Below, one piece after another: positions 33,910 to 45,179 of a stretch of DNA of 64,000 nt. The position numbers were made by a program, and so were the translations under genes. The stretch covers positions 31,265,011 to 31,329,010 of the forward strand of contig NC_088796.1 of NCBI RefSeq assembly GCF_011386835.1, written 5' to 3'. Origin of the DNA: Chrysemys picta bellii. Its lineage: Eukaryota > Chordata > Testudines > Emydidae. Every line of letters begins with the position of its first letter. The stretch's first letter is position 1. The notes under the pieces were generated by a model. That model saw only the letters and a program-made list of their open reading frames with translations. It searched no databases and had not been told where the DNA came from.

Positions 33910-35815
33910 CACTGTATCTACATTTAAGAAAGGGGAAAAAGTGATCCAGGAAATTACAGACCTTTGTCTAACCTCATTGGTATGCAAGACTTTAGAACAA
34001 ATTGTGAACGAAAGAATAATTACATTTGTGGTGGATAAAAAAAGGGATGTAATGCAATGTGGATTTGTCAAAGGTAGATCATGCCAGACTAACTTGATTT
34101 ATTTCCTTGAGAAAATAATTGATTTTTTTAGATAAGTGTAGTAGATGTAGTATACTTGGACTTCCCAAATGGGAAAATATTAGTTAACTTAAAGAAGATG
34201 GGGATTAGTACAATAATTGTAAAATGGATAAGGATAAAGGGGAGAAGGCAATGGGTTGTGCTGAAAACTGAACTATTGGACTGGAGGGAGGTTACTAGTG
34301 GAGTTCCTCAAGGATTGGTCTTGGGACCAAGCTTATTCAATATTTTTATTAATGACCTTGACCCAAAAAGTAGGAGTGTGCCAATGAAATTTGCTGATGA
34401 TACAAAGTTGGGTGGGCATCATCAATACAGAGGAGGATCAGAATATTACACAGGAAAATCTGGATGACCTTGAAGACTGAAGTAACAAAAATGGGAAGAA
34501 ATTCAATAGTGCAAAGTGTAAGGTCATGCTCTTACGGTCTAATAATAAGAATGTCTTCTACAAGCTGGGGCATTATCAGTTGGAAGTGACAGAGGAGGAG
34601 AGATCTGAGCGTGTTAGTTGATCACAGGATAACAATGAGCCACCAATGTGATATATCTGTGAAAAAGGCAAAGGGATAGAGATGTATTAATGCCATTAAG
34701 GTGCTGGGAAGACCTCATCTGGAATACTGTGTACAATTCTAGTCAATTCTCCAAGTTAAAGAAAGATTAATTTAAACTGGAACAGATGCAGAGAAGAGTT
34801 ACCAAGATGACCAGGGAAATGGAAGGTCCTATGTTATGAGAAGAAACTGGAAGAACTTGGCTTGCTCAGCATAACTAAAAGAAGGCTGAGTGGGGACATG
34901 ATTACTCTCTATAAATATATCGGGGGGTAAACACCAGCAAGGGTGAAGAACTATTTAAACTCAAGGACAATGTTGGCACAAGAACAAATGGGTATAGGTT
35001 GGCCATGAGCAAATTCAGACTGGAAACTAAAAGAAGGTTTCTAGCTATCAGACGGGCTAGGTTCTAGAACTGCCTTCCAATAGGAGTTGTGGTGCCAACA
35101 ACTTAATTAATTTTAAAAGGGAGCTGAACAACTTTATGAGTGTGATTGTATGATGGGGTTGCTTGTGATGGCATGGGGCAGGGATCAGCAGCCCTGTGGG
35201 ACTCTTCTGGTTTATGTTTTAGGTTCCTAAAGCTCATGCTTCAGGGCTTCATCCGATCACTTGTAAGCATCAGGAAGGGGTCTCCCCAGTGTATTCTGGG
35301 ATTTTTTGTCTTCTTCCTCTGAAGAATTAGAGATGGCCACAGCTGGAGATGGGACACTGGACAGGATGGGCCATCTGTGGTGGCTCTGAGCATTCTCTCT
35401 CTGATATGCTTAGCTGGCTGGTTCTTGCTCACATTCTCAGGGTGTAACTGATTGGCATATGTGGGTTCTAGAAGGAATTTTTCCCCAGGTCAGATTGGCA
35501 GTGACCATGGAGTTTTTTCACCTTCATCTGCAGCATGGAGTGTGGGTCACTTGCTGGGATTACCTGGGTATGTCTCAATTAATCAGTTATTTGCCATTGC
35601 AGAGGCCTAAGGCATTGGTGTACCTCAGTGCCTCCCATTCTCTGCCTGTGGCATATAATAGTTTAATCACCTGTGAGCTATAATATTGTGGTCTAATTTT
35701 GATGGGTTTAGTGTGCAGGTGCTGGGTGGTGTTGGTGCCCTATGGGTATACAGGAGGTCAGACTAAATGATCTGGTGATCTCTTCTGGTCTAAATGCTAT
35801 GCATGCTAAGATTTA
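33910..35815 (+). mobile_element. CR1-clade LINE, different subfamily, 5'-truncated
   Basis: Plus-strand ORF2 reverse transcriptase remains are followed by a long 3' UTR. The UTR blocks around 35430-35560 (TTTTTCCCCAGGTCAGATTGGCAG, CTGCAGCATGG) and the end GGTGATCTCTTCTGGTCTAAATGCTATG recur at 42185-42572, so this is a subfamily distinct from the copies ending in ATTCTATG. The left end near 33910 falls inside the RT region, with the endonuclease lost. Confidence 0.85.
33915..34850 (+). pseudogene. CR1-clade reverse transcriptase remnant
   Basis: Blocks in order across frames: KKGEKSDPGNYRPLSNLIG-like text (33925-33990), CGFVKGRSCQTNLIYFLEKI (34059-34120), [20 protein letters not shown] and [11 protein letters not shown] (34156-34467), and RRPHLEYCVQF-like text near 34705-34740. 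Catalytic FADD is intact, but the frame is broken at least four times, for example by stops after VDFFR and before the GVPQG block. Confidence 0.83.
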
Positions 35816-36769
35816 TATTTATTATTACTATCAATATATTATTCAGAAGTTTAGATTATTACCAAATATCAAATGTCTTACTGATAGAAACAAAACATAA
35901 AATATACATTTCTTCATGTCATTGTACTACATTTTTATTGCATAAATTGCACCTTTCAAATATACATACCTTTGAGAGAAGAAATTCATTAATGGGCAGA
36001 AACAGAAGGGAAAAATACTCAGTGAGCTTTTAATGAGAATACATTACCCAAAATCAAATCTCTTCTCCATAAAGAACAGAAACATTGAGGTACTTAGAAT
36101 TTTTGGGCCATATAGGTATGATTATAATATATCTAACTAATGCTAATAATCCATGGTGAAGCTCTAGGAATCCACCAAATCACATGGTTTCAGACACCTG
36201 CTTAACATACTAGATTGTAACTAAAATTTTCACTTCTAGCTTCAAGATGTGAACTTTTGACCCAGAGCTGGATCAGAAGAACTTCCTCAAAGTTTTTGTG
36301 TACATGTGAATGGGAAATTCAGATTCAGGCAAATCACTACTTGTAACCGCGCCCCCTTGTAACCTATGATACAGAACATGTGCTCTGCATGAGATTGAGT
36401 AAAAGGGATCTTCTTTATGCACTTTGTCAGGTAAACTTTTTTATTTATAACGTTGTGCAAACTCTGCCCCCATTGTGTAGGCATTACACTATCACATTTA
36501 GTCATGTTTTTAGATAATATTATTTCTGCAGAACTCTTACCTTATTCATTATGCAATATGGACAGAACTCAGTGAACGAGGCACCTGATCAATATTTCTT
36601 TTTATCCTCATTGTTCAGTGTTGAGCCCCATGTCTAATTTACAGTGCACTCAATAAGATTTCTTTCTTTCTTTCTTAACAGACTTTGCTATAGCATTCAT
36701 CAGCAATACTACCTGAGTGCCTCATAAAAGTTAACAAATATATCCTCGTGACACCTCTGAGAGGTTGGA
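35816..36769. other. no recognisable gene
   Basis: AT-rich, with a short (TTTC)n tract at 36656-36676. No domain or repeat family identified. Confidence 0.6.
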
Positions 36770-36828
36770 AAGTGTTATTTATCTCCATTTTACAGATTCA
36801 GAACCAGGAATAAATAGATTGAGGTGTC
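36770..36828 (-). mobile_element. MIR-like fragment
   Basis: ATTTATCTCCATTTTACAGA followed by TTCAGAACCAGGAAT corresponds to the reverse complement of the MIR 3' region (the ...CATCTGTAAAATGGGGATAAT text). Short and diverged. Confidence 0.45.
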
Positions 36829-36835
36829 CGAACAC

Positions 36836-37078
36836 AAGAACAGCCATACTGGGTCAGACCAACGGTCCATCTAGCCCAGTATCCTTTCTCTGACAATGAC
36901 CAGTGCCAGATGCTTCAGAGGGAATGAACAAAACAGGGCATTTCTGAGTAATCCTTCCCTTGCTGTCCAGTCCCGGCTTCTGGCATTTGGAGGTTTAGGG
37001 ACACCTGAAGCATGGGGTTTGTGTCCCTGACTATCTTGGCTAATAGCCATTGATGGACCTGTCCCTCTGAGATCACCT
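36836..37078 (-). mobile_element. CR1 LINE 3' end fragment, second subfamily
   Basis: Reverse complement of the 3' UTR type at 22322-22602 and 38270-38490: ACAGCCATACTGGGTCAGAC, CATCTAGCCCAGTATCC, and CTTGGCTAATAGCCATTGAT near 37037-37057. Confidence 0.9.
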
Positions 37079-37493
37079 TACACAGGAAATTTGTAGTAGA
37101 TGAAGTAACAGATCTCCTGAGTCTAATCCTGTGTCTTACTTTATAAGACCATTTTACCTCTTAGAGTGGATCCCTGCTTATTTTGCTACAGCTTCTGCAC
37201 TAAAGGACACAGAGATGTTGCAGGCACCTGCCTTATTATTGATGCACCATGCAACTAATGCAGGGTTGCTCTGGATCTCAGACTAATTCACTACACAACT
37301 TTGCTTTGTAAATTATCCCTCATGCACACTGAATGAGAATGGGTTTCTGTGCAAAATACATATTAATCATGTAATTAAAGATTGTATTATACAACATACA
37401 CCTAAAGCACAGTTATTTCTCAGCCTTTTGGGGTTTCATTTTGGATCCTTAGATTCTTTTAATGTATGTTAGATGGAGTTTCCTTTTCCACAT
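37079..37493. other. no recognisable gene
   Basis: Unassigned AT-rich sequence up to the left target duplication of the LTR at 37494. Confidence 0.6.
37489..37493. repeat. target-site duplication CACAT (left)
   Basis: Identical to 41249-41253 on the other side of the LTR. Confidence 0.88.
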
Positions 37494-37962
37494 TGTAACG
37501 GTACCTCCCATAAGGCTTTATGGGAATATCACATAACTGGAATATGTTTTGTGCTGCCTGTGCCATGTAACATATCTCCGTAAAGGTTATGGTCTACTAT
37601 ATCTATTCATCCTATTTGTACACATATATCATTTTGTACTTGAGGTTAAGAATATTGGCTGTGTACTTGCTTGATTTCTAAGTAAGCTTTGTGAGGCATT
37701 TGGTCAGCTTCTTTAGGAAGGAATTCGCAAGGTTAAGTACCTGATCAGGAAGCAGTTGGGGAACAATGCATCTTGGAATGCTCCAATCCACATAAGAAGT
37801 CTTCCTGGAGACCTACAAGATACCATGTGGACAATGGCTTCTGCCTGTAAAGACTGTGAGTCATGCATGGACATGTGACTTGCCCATGTGATTCCAGAGC
37901 TCCATCTTGGAGCTGGACTTTGCATAGGAGTGAGGAAGGGGGTCTCCACCCACAAGAGAAAG

Positions 37963-38262
37963 TCTATTTAAACCCGTGGGAGACCCCTCCATTTGGTCTT
38001 CAGCTGGCTAAAGAGAGAGCCTCTCCAACCCCCAGGATACTTGGAAGAAACTGGAACAAAGGGGTGTGAGTGATTGCTGGACCCAGGCTAAAAGGAGATT
38101 AATCTGTAAAAGTGAGCATTCTGGAACTGGTGAAGATCTTATCTGTATTCAGTTTGATTAGACATAGATTTGCACATTTTATTTTATTTTGCTCGGTGAC
38201 TTACTTTGTTCTGTCTGTTACTACTTGGAACCATTTCAATCCTACTTTCTGTATTTAATAAA
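37963..38262 (+). promoter_or_regulatory. LTR TATA-like box to polyadenylation signal
   Basis: TCTATTTAAAC at 37963-37973 and AATAAA at 38257-38262 delimit the expected start and end region of the LTR transcript. Both are read on the plus strand; the CR1 sits 8 bp beyond the polyadenylation signal. Whether the LTR is active cannot be judged. Confidence 0.55.
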
Positions 38263-38269
38263 ATCACTT

Positions 38270-40858
38270 AACATAAGAACATAAGAAAGGCCATACCGGG
38301 TCAGACCAAAGGTCCATCTAGCCCAGTATCCTGTCTACTGACAATGGCCAATGCCAGGTGCCCCAGAGGGAGTGAACCTAACAGGCAATGATCAAGTGAT
38401 CTCTCTCCTGCCATCCATCTCCACCCTCTGACAGACAGAGGCTAGGGACACCATTCCTTACCCGTCCTGGCTAATAGCCATTAATGGACTTAACCACCAT
38501 GAATTTATCCAGTTCTCTTTTAAACTCTGTTATAGTCCTAGCCTTCACAACTTCCTCAGGTAAGGAGTTCCACAAGTTGACTGTGCGCTGCATGAAGAAG
38601 AACTTCCTTGTATTTGTTTTAAACCTGCTACCTATTAATTTCATCTGATGACCCCTAGTTCTTGTATTATGGGAATAAGTAAATAACTTTTCTTTATCCA
38701 CTTTCTCCACATCACTCATGATTTTATATACCTCTATCATATCCCCCCTTAGTCTCCTCTTTTCCAAGCTAGCCTCTTTAATCTCTCCTCATATGGGACC
38801 CGTTCCAAACCCTTAATCATTTTAGTTGCCCTTTTCTGAACCTTTTCTAGTGCCAGTATATCTTTTTTGAGATGAGGAGACCACATCTGTACACAGTATT
38901 CAAGATGAGGGTGTACCATCGATTTATATAAGGGCAATAATATATTCTCCGTCTTAGTCTCTATCCCCTTTTTAATGATTCCTAACATCCTGTTTGCTTT
39001 TTTGACCGCCTCTGCACACTGCATGGACATTTTCAGAGAACTATCCACGATGACTCCAAGATCTTTTTCCTGACTTGTTGTAGCTAAATTAGCCCCCATC
39101 ATACTGTATGTATAGTTGGGGTTATTTTTTCCAATGTGCATTACTTTACATTTATCCACATTAAATTTCATTTGCCATTTTGTTGCCCAATCACTTAGTT
39201 TTGTGAGATCTTTTTGAAGTTCTTCACAGTCTGCTTTGGTCTTAACTATCTTTAGCAGTTTAGTATCATCTGCAAACTTTGTCACCTCACTGTTTGCCCC
39301 TTTCTCCAGATCATTTATGAATAAGTTGAATAGGATCGGTCTGAGGACTGACCCTTGGGGAACACCATTAGTTACCCCTCTCCATTCTGAGAATTTACCA
39401 TTAATTCCTACCCTTTGTTCCCTGTCTTTTAACCAGTTCTCAATCCATGAAAGGACCTTCCCTTTTATCCCATGGCAGCTTAAATTACATAAGAGCCTTT
39501 GGTTAGGGACTTTGACAAAGGCTTTCTGGAAATCTAAGTACACTTTGTCCACTGGATCCCCCTTGTCCACATGTTTGTTGACCCCTTCAAAGAATTCTGA
39601 TAGATTAGTAAGACACGATTTCCCTTTACAGAAACCATGTTGACTATTGCTCAACAGTTTATGTTTTTCTATGTGTCGGACAATTTTATTCTTAACAATT
39701 GTTTCGACTAATTTGACCGGTACAGACGTTAGACTTACCGGTCTGTAATTGCCGGGATCACCTCTAGAGCCCTTTTTAAATATTGGCGTTACATTAGCTA
39801 ACTTCCAGTCATTGGGTACAGAAGCCAATTTAAAGGACAGGTTACAAACCTTAGTTAACAGTTCCGCAATTTCACATTTGAGTTCTTTCAGAACTCTTGG
39901 GTGAATGCCATCTGGTCCCAGTGACTTGTTAATGTTAAGTTTATCAATTAATTCCAAAACCTCCTCTCGTGACTCTTCAATCCGTGACAGATTCTCAGAT
40001 TTGTCACCTACAAAAGCCAGCTCAGGTTTCGGAATCCCCTAATATCGTCAGCCGTGAAGACTGAAGCAAAGAATCCATTTAGTTTCTCTGCAATGACTTT
40101 ATCGTCTTTAAGCGCTCCTTTTGTATCTCGATCATCAAGGGGCCCCACTGGTTGTTTAGCAGGCTTCCTGCTTCTGATGTACTTAAAAAACATTTTGTTA
40201 TTACCTTTGGAGTTTTTGGCTAGCCGTTCTTCAAACTCCTCTTTGGCTTTTCTTATTACATTCTTGCACTTAATTTGGCAGCATTTATGCTCCTTTCTAT
40301 TTGCCTCACTAGGATTTGACTTCCACTTTTTAAAGGAGGTCTTTTTATCTCTCACTGCTTCTTTTACATGGTTGTTAAGCCATGGTGTCTCTTTTTTAGT
40401 TCTTTTACTGTATTTCTTAATTTGGGGTATACATTGAAGTTGGGCCTCTATTATGGTGTCTTTAAAAAGCGCCCATGCAGCTTGCAGGGATTTCACTTTA
40501 GTCACTGTACCTTTTAACTTCTGTTTAACTAACACCCTCATTTTTGCATAGTTCCCCCTTTTGATATTAAATGCCACAGTGTTGGGCTGTTGAGATGTTC
40601 TTCCCACCACAGGGATGTTGAATGCTATTGTATTATGGTCACTATTTCCAAGCGGTCCTGCTATAGCTACCTCTTGGACCAGCTCCTGCGCTCCACTCAG
40701 GACTAAATCTAGAGTTGCCTCTCCCCTTGTGGGTTCCCGTACCAGCTGCTCCATGAAGCAGTCATTTAAAGTATCGAGAAATTTTATCTCTGCATTTCGT
40801 CCTGAAGTGAAATGTTCCCAATCAATATGGGGATAATTGAAATCCCCCACTATTACTT
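38270..40858 (-). mobile_element. CR1 LINE, best preserved copy in the window
   Basis: On the minus strand it runs from the middle of the endonuclease to a complete 3' end. The 3' terminus is AACATAAGAACATAAG read on the plus strand (38270-38285), that is, direct copies of the 8-bp CR1 end repeat. The 3' UTR (38285-38470) matches the tails at 22322 and 36836. It is 5'-truncated at about 40858, about the normal outcome for CR1. It interrupts the solo LTR right after its polyadenylation signal. Any target duplication is at most 3-4 bp and not certain. Confidence 0.93.
38471..40850 (-). pseudogene. CR1 ORF2 endonuclease-reverse transcriptase, two frameshifts
   Basis: Three consecutive frames cover about 780 residues. 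Frame one (40008-40850) holds endonuclease blocks MGDFNYPHIDWEH, REPTRGEATLDLVLSG and GPLGNSDHNTIAF (the catalytic SDH), then a basic linker. Frame two (38749-39957) holds RT: GNYRPVSLTSVPVKLVE, QHGFCKGKSCLTNLSEFFEG, VYLDFQKAF, GVPQGSVLRPILFNLFINDL and FADDTKLL. Frame three (38471-38767) is the C-terminal tail ending [17 protein letters not shown]. Breaks lie near 40035-40045 (after FTADDI) and near 38765 (after RLKRLA). All catalytic residues seen are intact, so inactivation is recent relative to other copies here. Confidence 0.93.
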
Positions 40859-41248
40859 TTTACTTATTAATTAACTATGTATTAATACCTGGGGGAGCAA
40901 ACAACTGTGCATCTCTCTCTATCCATGTTCTAGTGGGTGAACAATTTATGAGTTTATCCTGCATAAGCTTTATACAAGGTAAAACGGATTTATTTGTGTT
41001 TAGACCCCACTGGGAGTTGGGCATCTGAGTGCTAAAGACAAGAACACTTCTGTGAGCTGTTCTCAGGTAAACCTGCAGCTTTGGGGCAAGTAATTCAGAC
41101 CCTGGGTCTTTGTTAGAGCAGATGGGAGTGTCTGGCTCAGCAAGACAGGGTGCTGGAGTCCTGAGCTGGCAGGGAAAACAAGAGCAGAGGTAGTCTTGGC
41201 ACATCAGGTGGCAGCTCCCAGGGGGTTTCTGTGATCCAACCCGTCACA

Positions 41249-41253
41249 CACAT
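41249..41253. repeat. target-site duplication CACAT (right)
   Basis: Identical to 37489-37493. Confidence 0.88.
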
Positions 41254-41322
41254 GTTAGTACTTTCTAGGCAGAAGTAGGATGTACAATATGTATTGTACA
41301 ATATGGAACACTTGTATGATTC

Positions 41323-42018
41323 TGTGATGGGGTGTTCACCACACACCAGAAAGGAAGGGTTTAAAAGCAGCCTAGAGAGGCTGTGCAGGGAGCAGTCAGT
41401 TGAAGAGAAGCTGCATGGAGCAACCAATCAGGGCTGAGCAGGCTTACATAAAAGGAGCTACTGGGCCAATGACAATCAGTTGCTGCAGGAAGCCCAAAGA
41501 GAGAGGACTATGTCCCTAGTGGGCTGCAGGAAGGTAATACCTTGGACAGAGCAGTTGCCTGCAGGGACCAGAGGAGCAAGAGGGAGCCCTTGTCTGGCTG
41601 CTGGGATTTGCAGCCTCGAGGCTCTGAGAAGAAAGTAAAGAAGGTGCTGGGATTGCAGGGAAGTGGCCCAGAGAATTGAAGCAGTATTGGCAGAAAAGTT
41701 GAGGAGAGGCAGCAGGAGGCTGCTATTTACAGAGTAGTGGATGGACCCAGATCTCCCCCACCCCTCCATTCGCCCCTGGGGAAGTTGCTGGACTATAAAA
41801 CTGGGAGATACTTCCCCCCAGGAGGGGGAAAACACAGATGGTGGCATGGCTGGAGGGCTGAGTTATGAAAAGGATGCTGCAGTTCTTGGACTGAGACAGG
41901 TCTGCAGGTGGAGAAGGCAGTGGTTGAGGCACCAACAAGACAGGGTGCGCTGGCTGAGAGAGTTAATCCATGAGACAGTCAGCAGGAGGTGTCGCTCTGG
42001 TGTGTGAAGTCCATCACA
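41323..42018 (+). mobile_element. second solo LTR-like element, 696 bp
   Basis: Ends TGTGATGG (41323-41330) and CCATCACA (42011-42018) are perfect 8-bp inverted repeats. Flanks GATTC (41318-41322) and CATTC (42019-42023) agree at four of five bases. Inside, CCAAT at 41424-41428 precedes TACATAAAAGG (41445-41454) by about 20 bp, a U3 promoter arrangement in plus orientation. No protein-coding similarity. A DNA transposon with 8-bp ends is the alternative, but the promoter layout and TG...CA ends favour an LTR. Confidence 0.72.
41424..41454 (+). promoter_or_regulatory. CCAAT box and TATA-like box of LTR-like element
   Basis: CCAAT at 41424-41428 and TACATAAAAGG at 41445-41454 lie about 100 bp inside the left end of the 696-bp element. 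Confidence 0.5.
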
Positions 42019-42184
42019 CATTCCCTATGTGTCATTCTATGTCACATGAACAAAGGCAGGAATCCTTCACAAGCACTTTTTCCTTGTATACATTTCTCCA
42101 GCTAACGTACAGAAGGAAGGAGAATCCCTTAGCAGCAGGGATGAGATATTGAGGTTGCCTACAATGGCATATGACCCAACCACA

Positions 42185-42572
42185 TGTGCTATTAGCAAAT
42201 ATCCCCCAATGGCCAGAGATGGGGCACTGGATGGAGAGATTTTTTCCCCAGGTGTCAGGGTTTAACTGATTGCCTTAGTTGAGGTCAGGAACGAATTTTT
42301 CCTCCAGGTCAGAATGGCAGAGACCCTGAGGGGGATTCGCCTTCTGCAGCATGGGGCATGGATCACTTGCTGATTTGAACTAGAGTAAATGGTGGATTCT
42401 CTGTACCTTTAAGTCTTTAAATCAAGATTTGAGGACTTCAGTAACTCTGCCAGAGGTTATGGGCCTACTAAAGGAGTGGTTGGGTGAGGTTCCATGGCCT
42501 GTGATGTGCAGAAAGTACGACTAGGTGATCATGATGATCTCTTCTGGCTTTACAGTCTATGAATCTATGAGC
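42185..42572 (+). mobile_element. CR1-clade LINE 3' end fragment
   Basis: Matches the 3' UTR of 33910-35815 in blocks (GATGGGGCACTGGATGG, GGTCAG(A/G)(A/T)TGGCAG, TTCTGCAGCATGGGGCATGG, TGATCTCTTCTGGC) and ends in ATGAATCTATGAG, an eroded CR1-type terminal repeat. Confidence 0.85.
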
Positions 42573-44477
42573 AGATCTGCCTCGTTCCGAATTCACCTTC
42601 ACAGAACGTGTTCTGCAATACTTCACCTATAAAATCTGAAATTCCATTCTGCTTTGTTAAGCAGACCAACCAAAGGAGCCCAAGGCATCATCTAGTCAGT
42701 GTGCAGTGACAACGGAATTTTAGGAGATCATTACTTTTTAATTGTTTATCAGAATCCAGTGCACACATAGAGAGTACATTTTTAATCCCTTATAACTCAG
42801 CCATTTCAAACTTCGCAATGAGAGACACATCTACTATTTATGGATTTTGTCTCTGTCAAACCTACTGTCCCCATTCCAATGAGGTGCTAGAGTGATTAAA
42901 AAAAGCTCAGAGTATTTTAATCCTTCAGCTGAAAAAATGTATTTTTTTTCATTTCTTCCATTTTTTAAAACACTCAGCCATTTCCCCCCTTTATAAAACT
43001 CAGCAAAAATCCACTCTAGACTGAAAGCAGGTATGTACCAGATTTCAACGAGAAAGGCAAAATGTTGTGAAAGTTATGAACAACCGAAATGACCCTTAAT
43101 ACAGGAAATGTTCAGCCAGTCTTAACAATAGGTAGTGCTATTTGCACTGCCTATAACAACATCAGACTCACACTTAACTCTTGATCTTTTTTTTTTTTTC
43201 AGTGCACCAATACTATTTTATGGGTATTCTGACTGTATGACTATTTCAAATAGTGCTACAGTGATTTTGTCTTTATTGACAATACAACTGTACAAGTTTT
43301 AATGCTGATTTAACACAGTATTTGGGGGCAGGCAGTAGGCTAAGGGGGGGAGGGGAGTCAGGACTTTTATCCATAATATGATGGAAGAGACTAGTAAATA
43401 AAGCCTTTTGTGCATGATTTATCAGTGATGTAAAATTCTGTAGATCTGTACACCCTGTATGAGGAAATAAGGAAAGAATATTTTGTTTAGCAGTTCCAGA
43501 ACGTCTGTTTTTAAGGGAATTAGGATTGTGAATTACAGTTGAAGATAATAAAGATCTACTGCCCTCAGGAGCTTGCATGAGAATGTATTAGAACAGGAGA
43601 ATTGATTCCTTGTCAATTGCTTATGGCAAATATTCCCTTAAGAAACATGTTTTTTATTTGAAAGCAATCAAATCCAACCACATTTTCCAGCTAACTGACT
43701 AAATGTTTTCTGTTTTGATTTCTACTGAATAGGCCAGTAGGAGAATTAGCCCTTCTCTTTGTACCAGACCTTCAGATAAACTGCTTTTGACACACTTCCA
43801 GTTGTTAGCTCTTTTATTTACTCTGGAGTGATAGGACAACATCAGTAGCCTGAATCTTTACACATATAGATGACAAATTGAATGTCAGTCCTCATAAGAT
43901 TTAAGGGGGCCACAATTTGTGTGGACTTACATGCTTGGCAATCCCATTGACTGTAACGGGATTCCACTAAATGAAAGTCAGCAAAGAATGTGTAGCCCAA
44001 ATACTTTTAATTCTATACTATAGAATATAGATAACACTGTGGTCTTCAAGAGGAATTCTACTTTTAGAGGCATATTGTAAGGCTGGAGAAGTATGGTGGA
44101 ATATAATGAGTACACACGGAGATTCAGACATGCACAGCAAGGTTTTCTTTGCAGTGGTCACAATAATATTTCTGTTCACTAGTCCTCATGATTATTTGAT
44201 AATACTTACCTGTTTCTGTCTGTGACAAAAGCATTGTTAAGCTGTATAAACATGCTTGAATTTGTCCCTGCAGAAGGCGAGGACTGCTTATGGCAGGTAC
44301 ATTTATTCCAAAGCAATTCTCCCTGAGAAACTGCTACCTTAAAATTTGCCATGTTCAGTAAGACCTGTAAGAACTAGAGACAGATTTAACTTGAGCAACC
44401 AGCTTTTATCAGCTAAAGTTCCAAGATTTGTGTTTGAACATCAAAGTAACTTGCTCCCTTCACAGTTCAAACAGGCA
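42573..44477. other. no recognisable gene
   Basis: Unassigned, with a T homopolymer near 43187-43199, a G-rich patch near 43343-43356 and a weak CCATTGA-centred palindrome near 43940-43963. A 101-codon minus frame at 43273-43578 has no recognisable domain. Confidence 0.58.
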
Positions 44478-44582
44478 TTATTTCAGGGAAGTTTGTGGCC
44501 TGATATACAGAAGGTCAGACCATGTGTTATGCAGAAGGTCAGACAAGATGAAGGTCCCATCTGGCCTTAGAATCTATGAATC
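44478..44582 (+). mobile_element. CR1-clade LINE 3' terminus, with internal duplication
   Basis: CAGAAGGTCAGACAAGATGAAGG-type text, then TCTGGCCTTAGAATCTATGA, is the end of the subfamily also seen at 42185-42572. CAGAAGGTCAGAC occurs twice (near 44507 and 44532), a local duplication of about 25 bp. Confidence 0.75.
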
Positions 44583-44736
44583 ACCTCTCATTCCTGTCTT
44601 TAGCATTTGTGTGCCTGTTCCCCCTCCCCAAAGTACTGCAGTGATTGGATGAGTCATAATACTGAGGATTACAAATAAATAAACAAAACCAAAAAAACCA
44701 AGTGTTTTGGATGGAAGGGATATAAACCCTCATGTT

Positions 44737-44885
44737 TCAGGGTGTAAGCCAGCCTCTAATGAATGGGTGTTAGGAGTAAAAACTATCCCTGTGGGCAGGT
44801 TATTCCACAACTGGCTACACCAAGGTTTCTTGCATCTTCCTCTGAAGTGTCTGATATTGGCCACTGTCAGAGATGGATCACTGTT
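44737..44885 (+). mobile_element. CR1-clade LINE 3' UTR fragment
   Basis: GGGCAGGTTATTCCACAACTG, CTTGCATCTTCCTCTGAAG and GATATTGGCCACTGTCAGAGA correspond to 3' UTR blocks of sauropsid CR1. Truncated at both ends. Confidence 0.7.
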
Positions 44886-45179
44886 ATGGTCAAATGTGGC
44901 ACTATGACCCAATTCTTTATGAGAAATGGATGCTGAGGAGTAACGCTTTAATGTTAAATTATATCATGAAGGGGTATTCTTGTTTATGCTACACTAAGTT
45001 TCTGTGCTTCTTGGGCAAAATCAGTCTTGTCTCCAGCATATGGCCTCAGGAAGTGATGGAAACCATCTTGCTGGTTTGACAAGTGCTGTATCATCTCCCC
45101 CAAACATATATTGGCCCATGATTTTCAATCAACTTTTAGCCTTCTAAAAATAACATGCATCTGTTATGATTCAGACATG

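Larger units (their letters stand above)
37494..41248 (+). mobile_element. solo LTR (about 1.17 kb) interrupted by CR1
   Basis: Ends are TGTAACGG (37494) and CCGTCACA (41248), inverted with one mismatch. The 5-bp flanks are identical: CACAT at 37489-37493 and at 41249-41253. A TATA-like TCTATTTAAAC (37963-37973) and an AATAAA signal (38257-38262) give U3-R-U5 polarity on the plus strand. No internal retroviral genes lie between the ends; the 2.6 kb at 38270-40858 is an inserted CR1. Removing that leaves 777 + about 390 bp. A 5-bp duplication suits ERV or Gypsy integration, but class cannot be set from an LTR alone. Confidence 0.88.

Noticed and set aside
39236..40437. Plus-strand frames of 127-135 codons
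   Set aside because: Exactly antisense to the CR1 ORF2; shadow frames.
41476..41938. Minus-strand frames of 71-123 codons
   Set aside because: They lie inside the 696-bp LTR-like element and have no recognisable motif.
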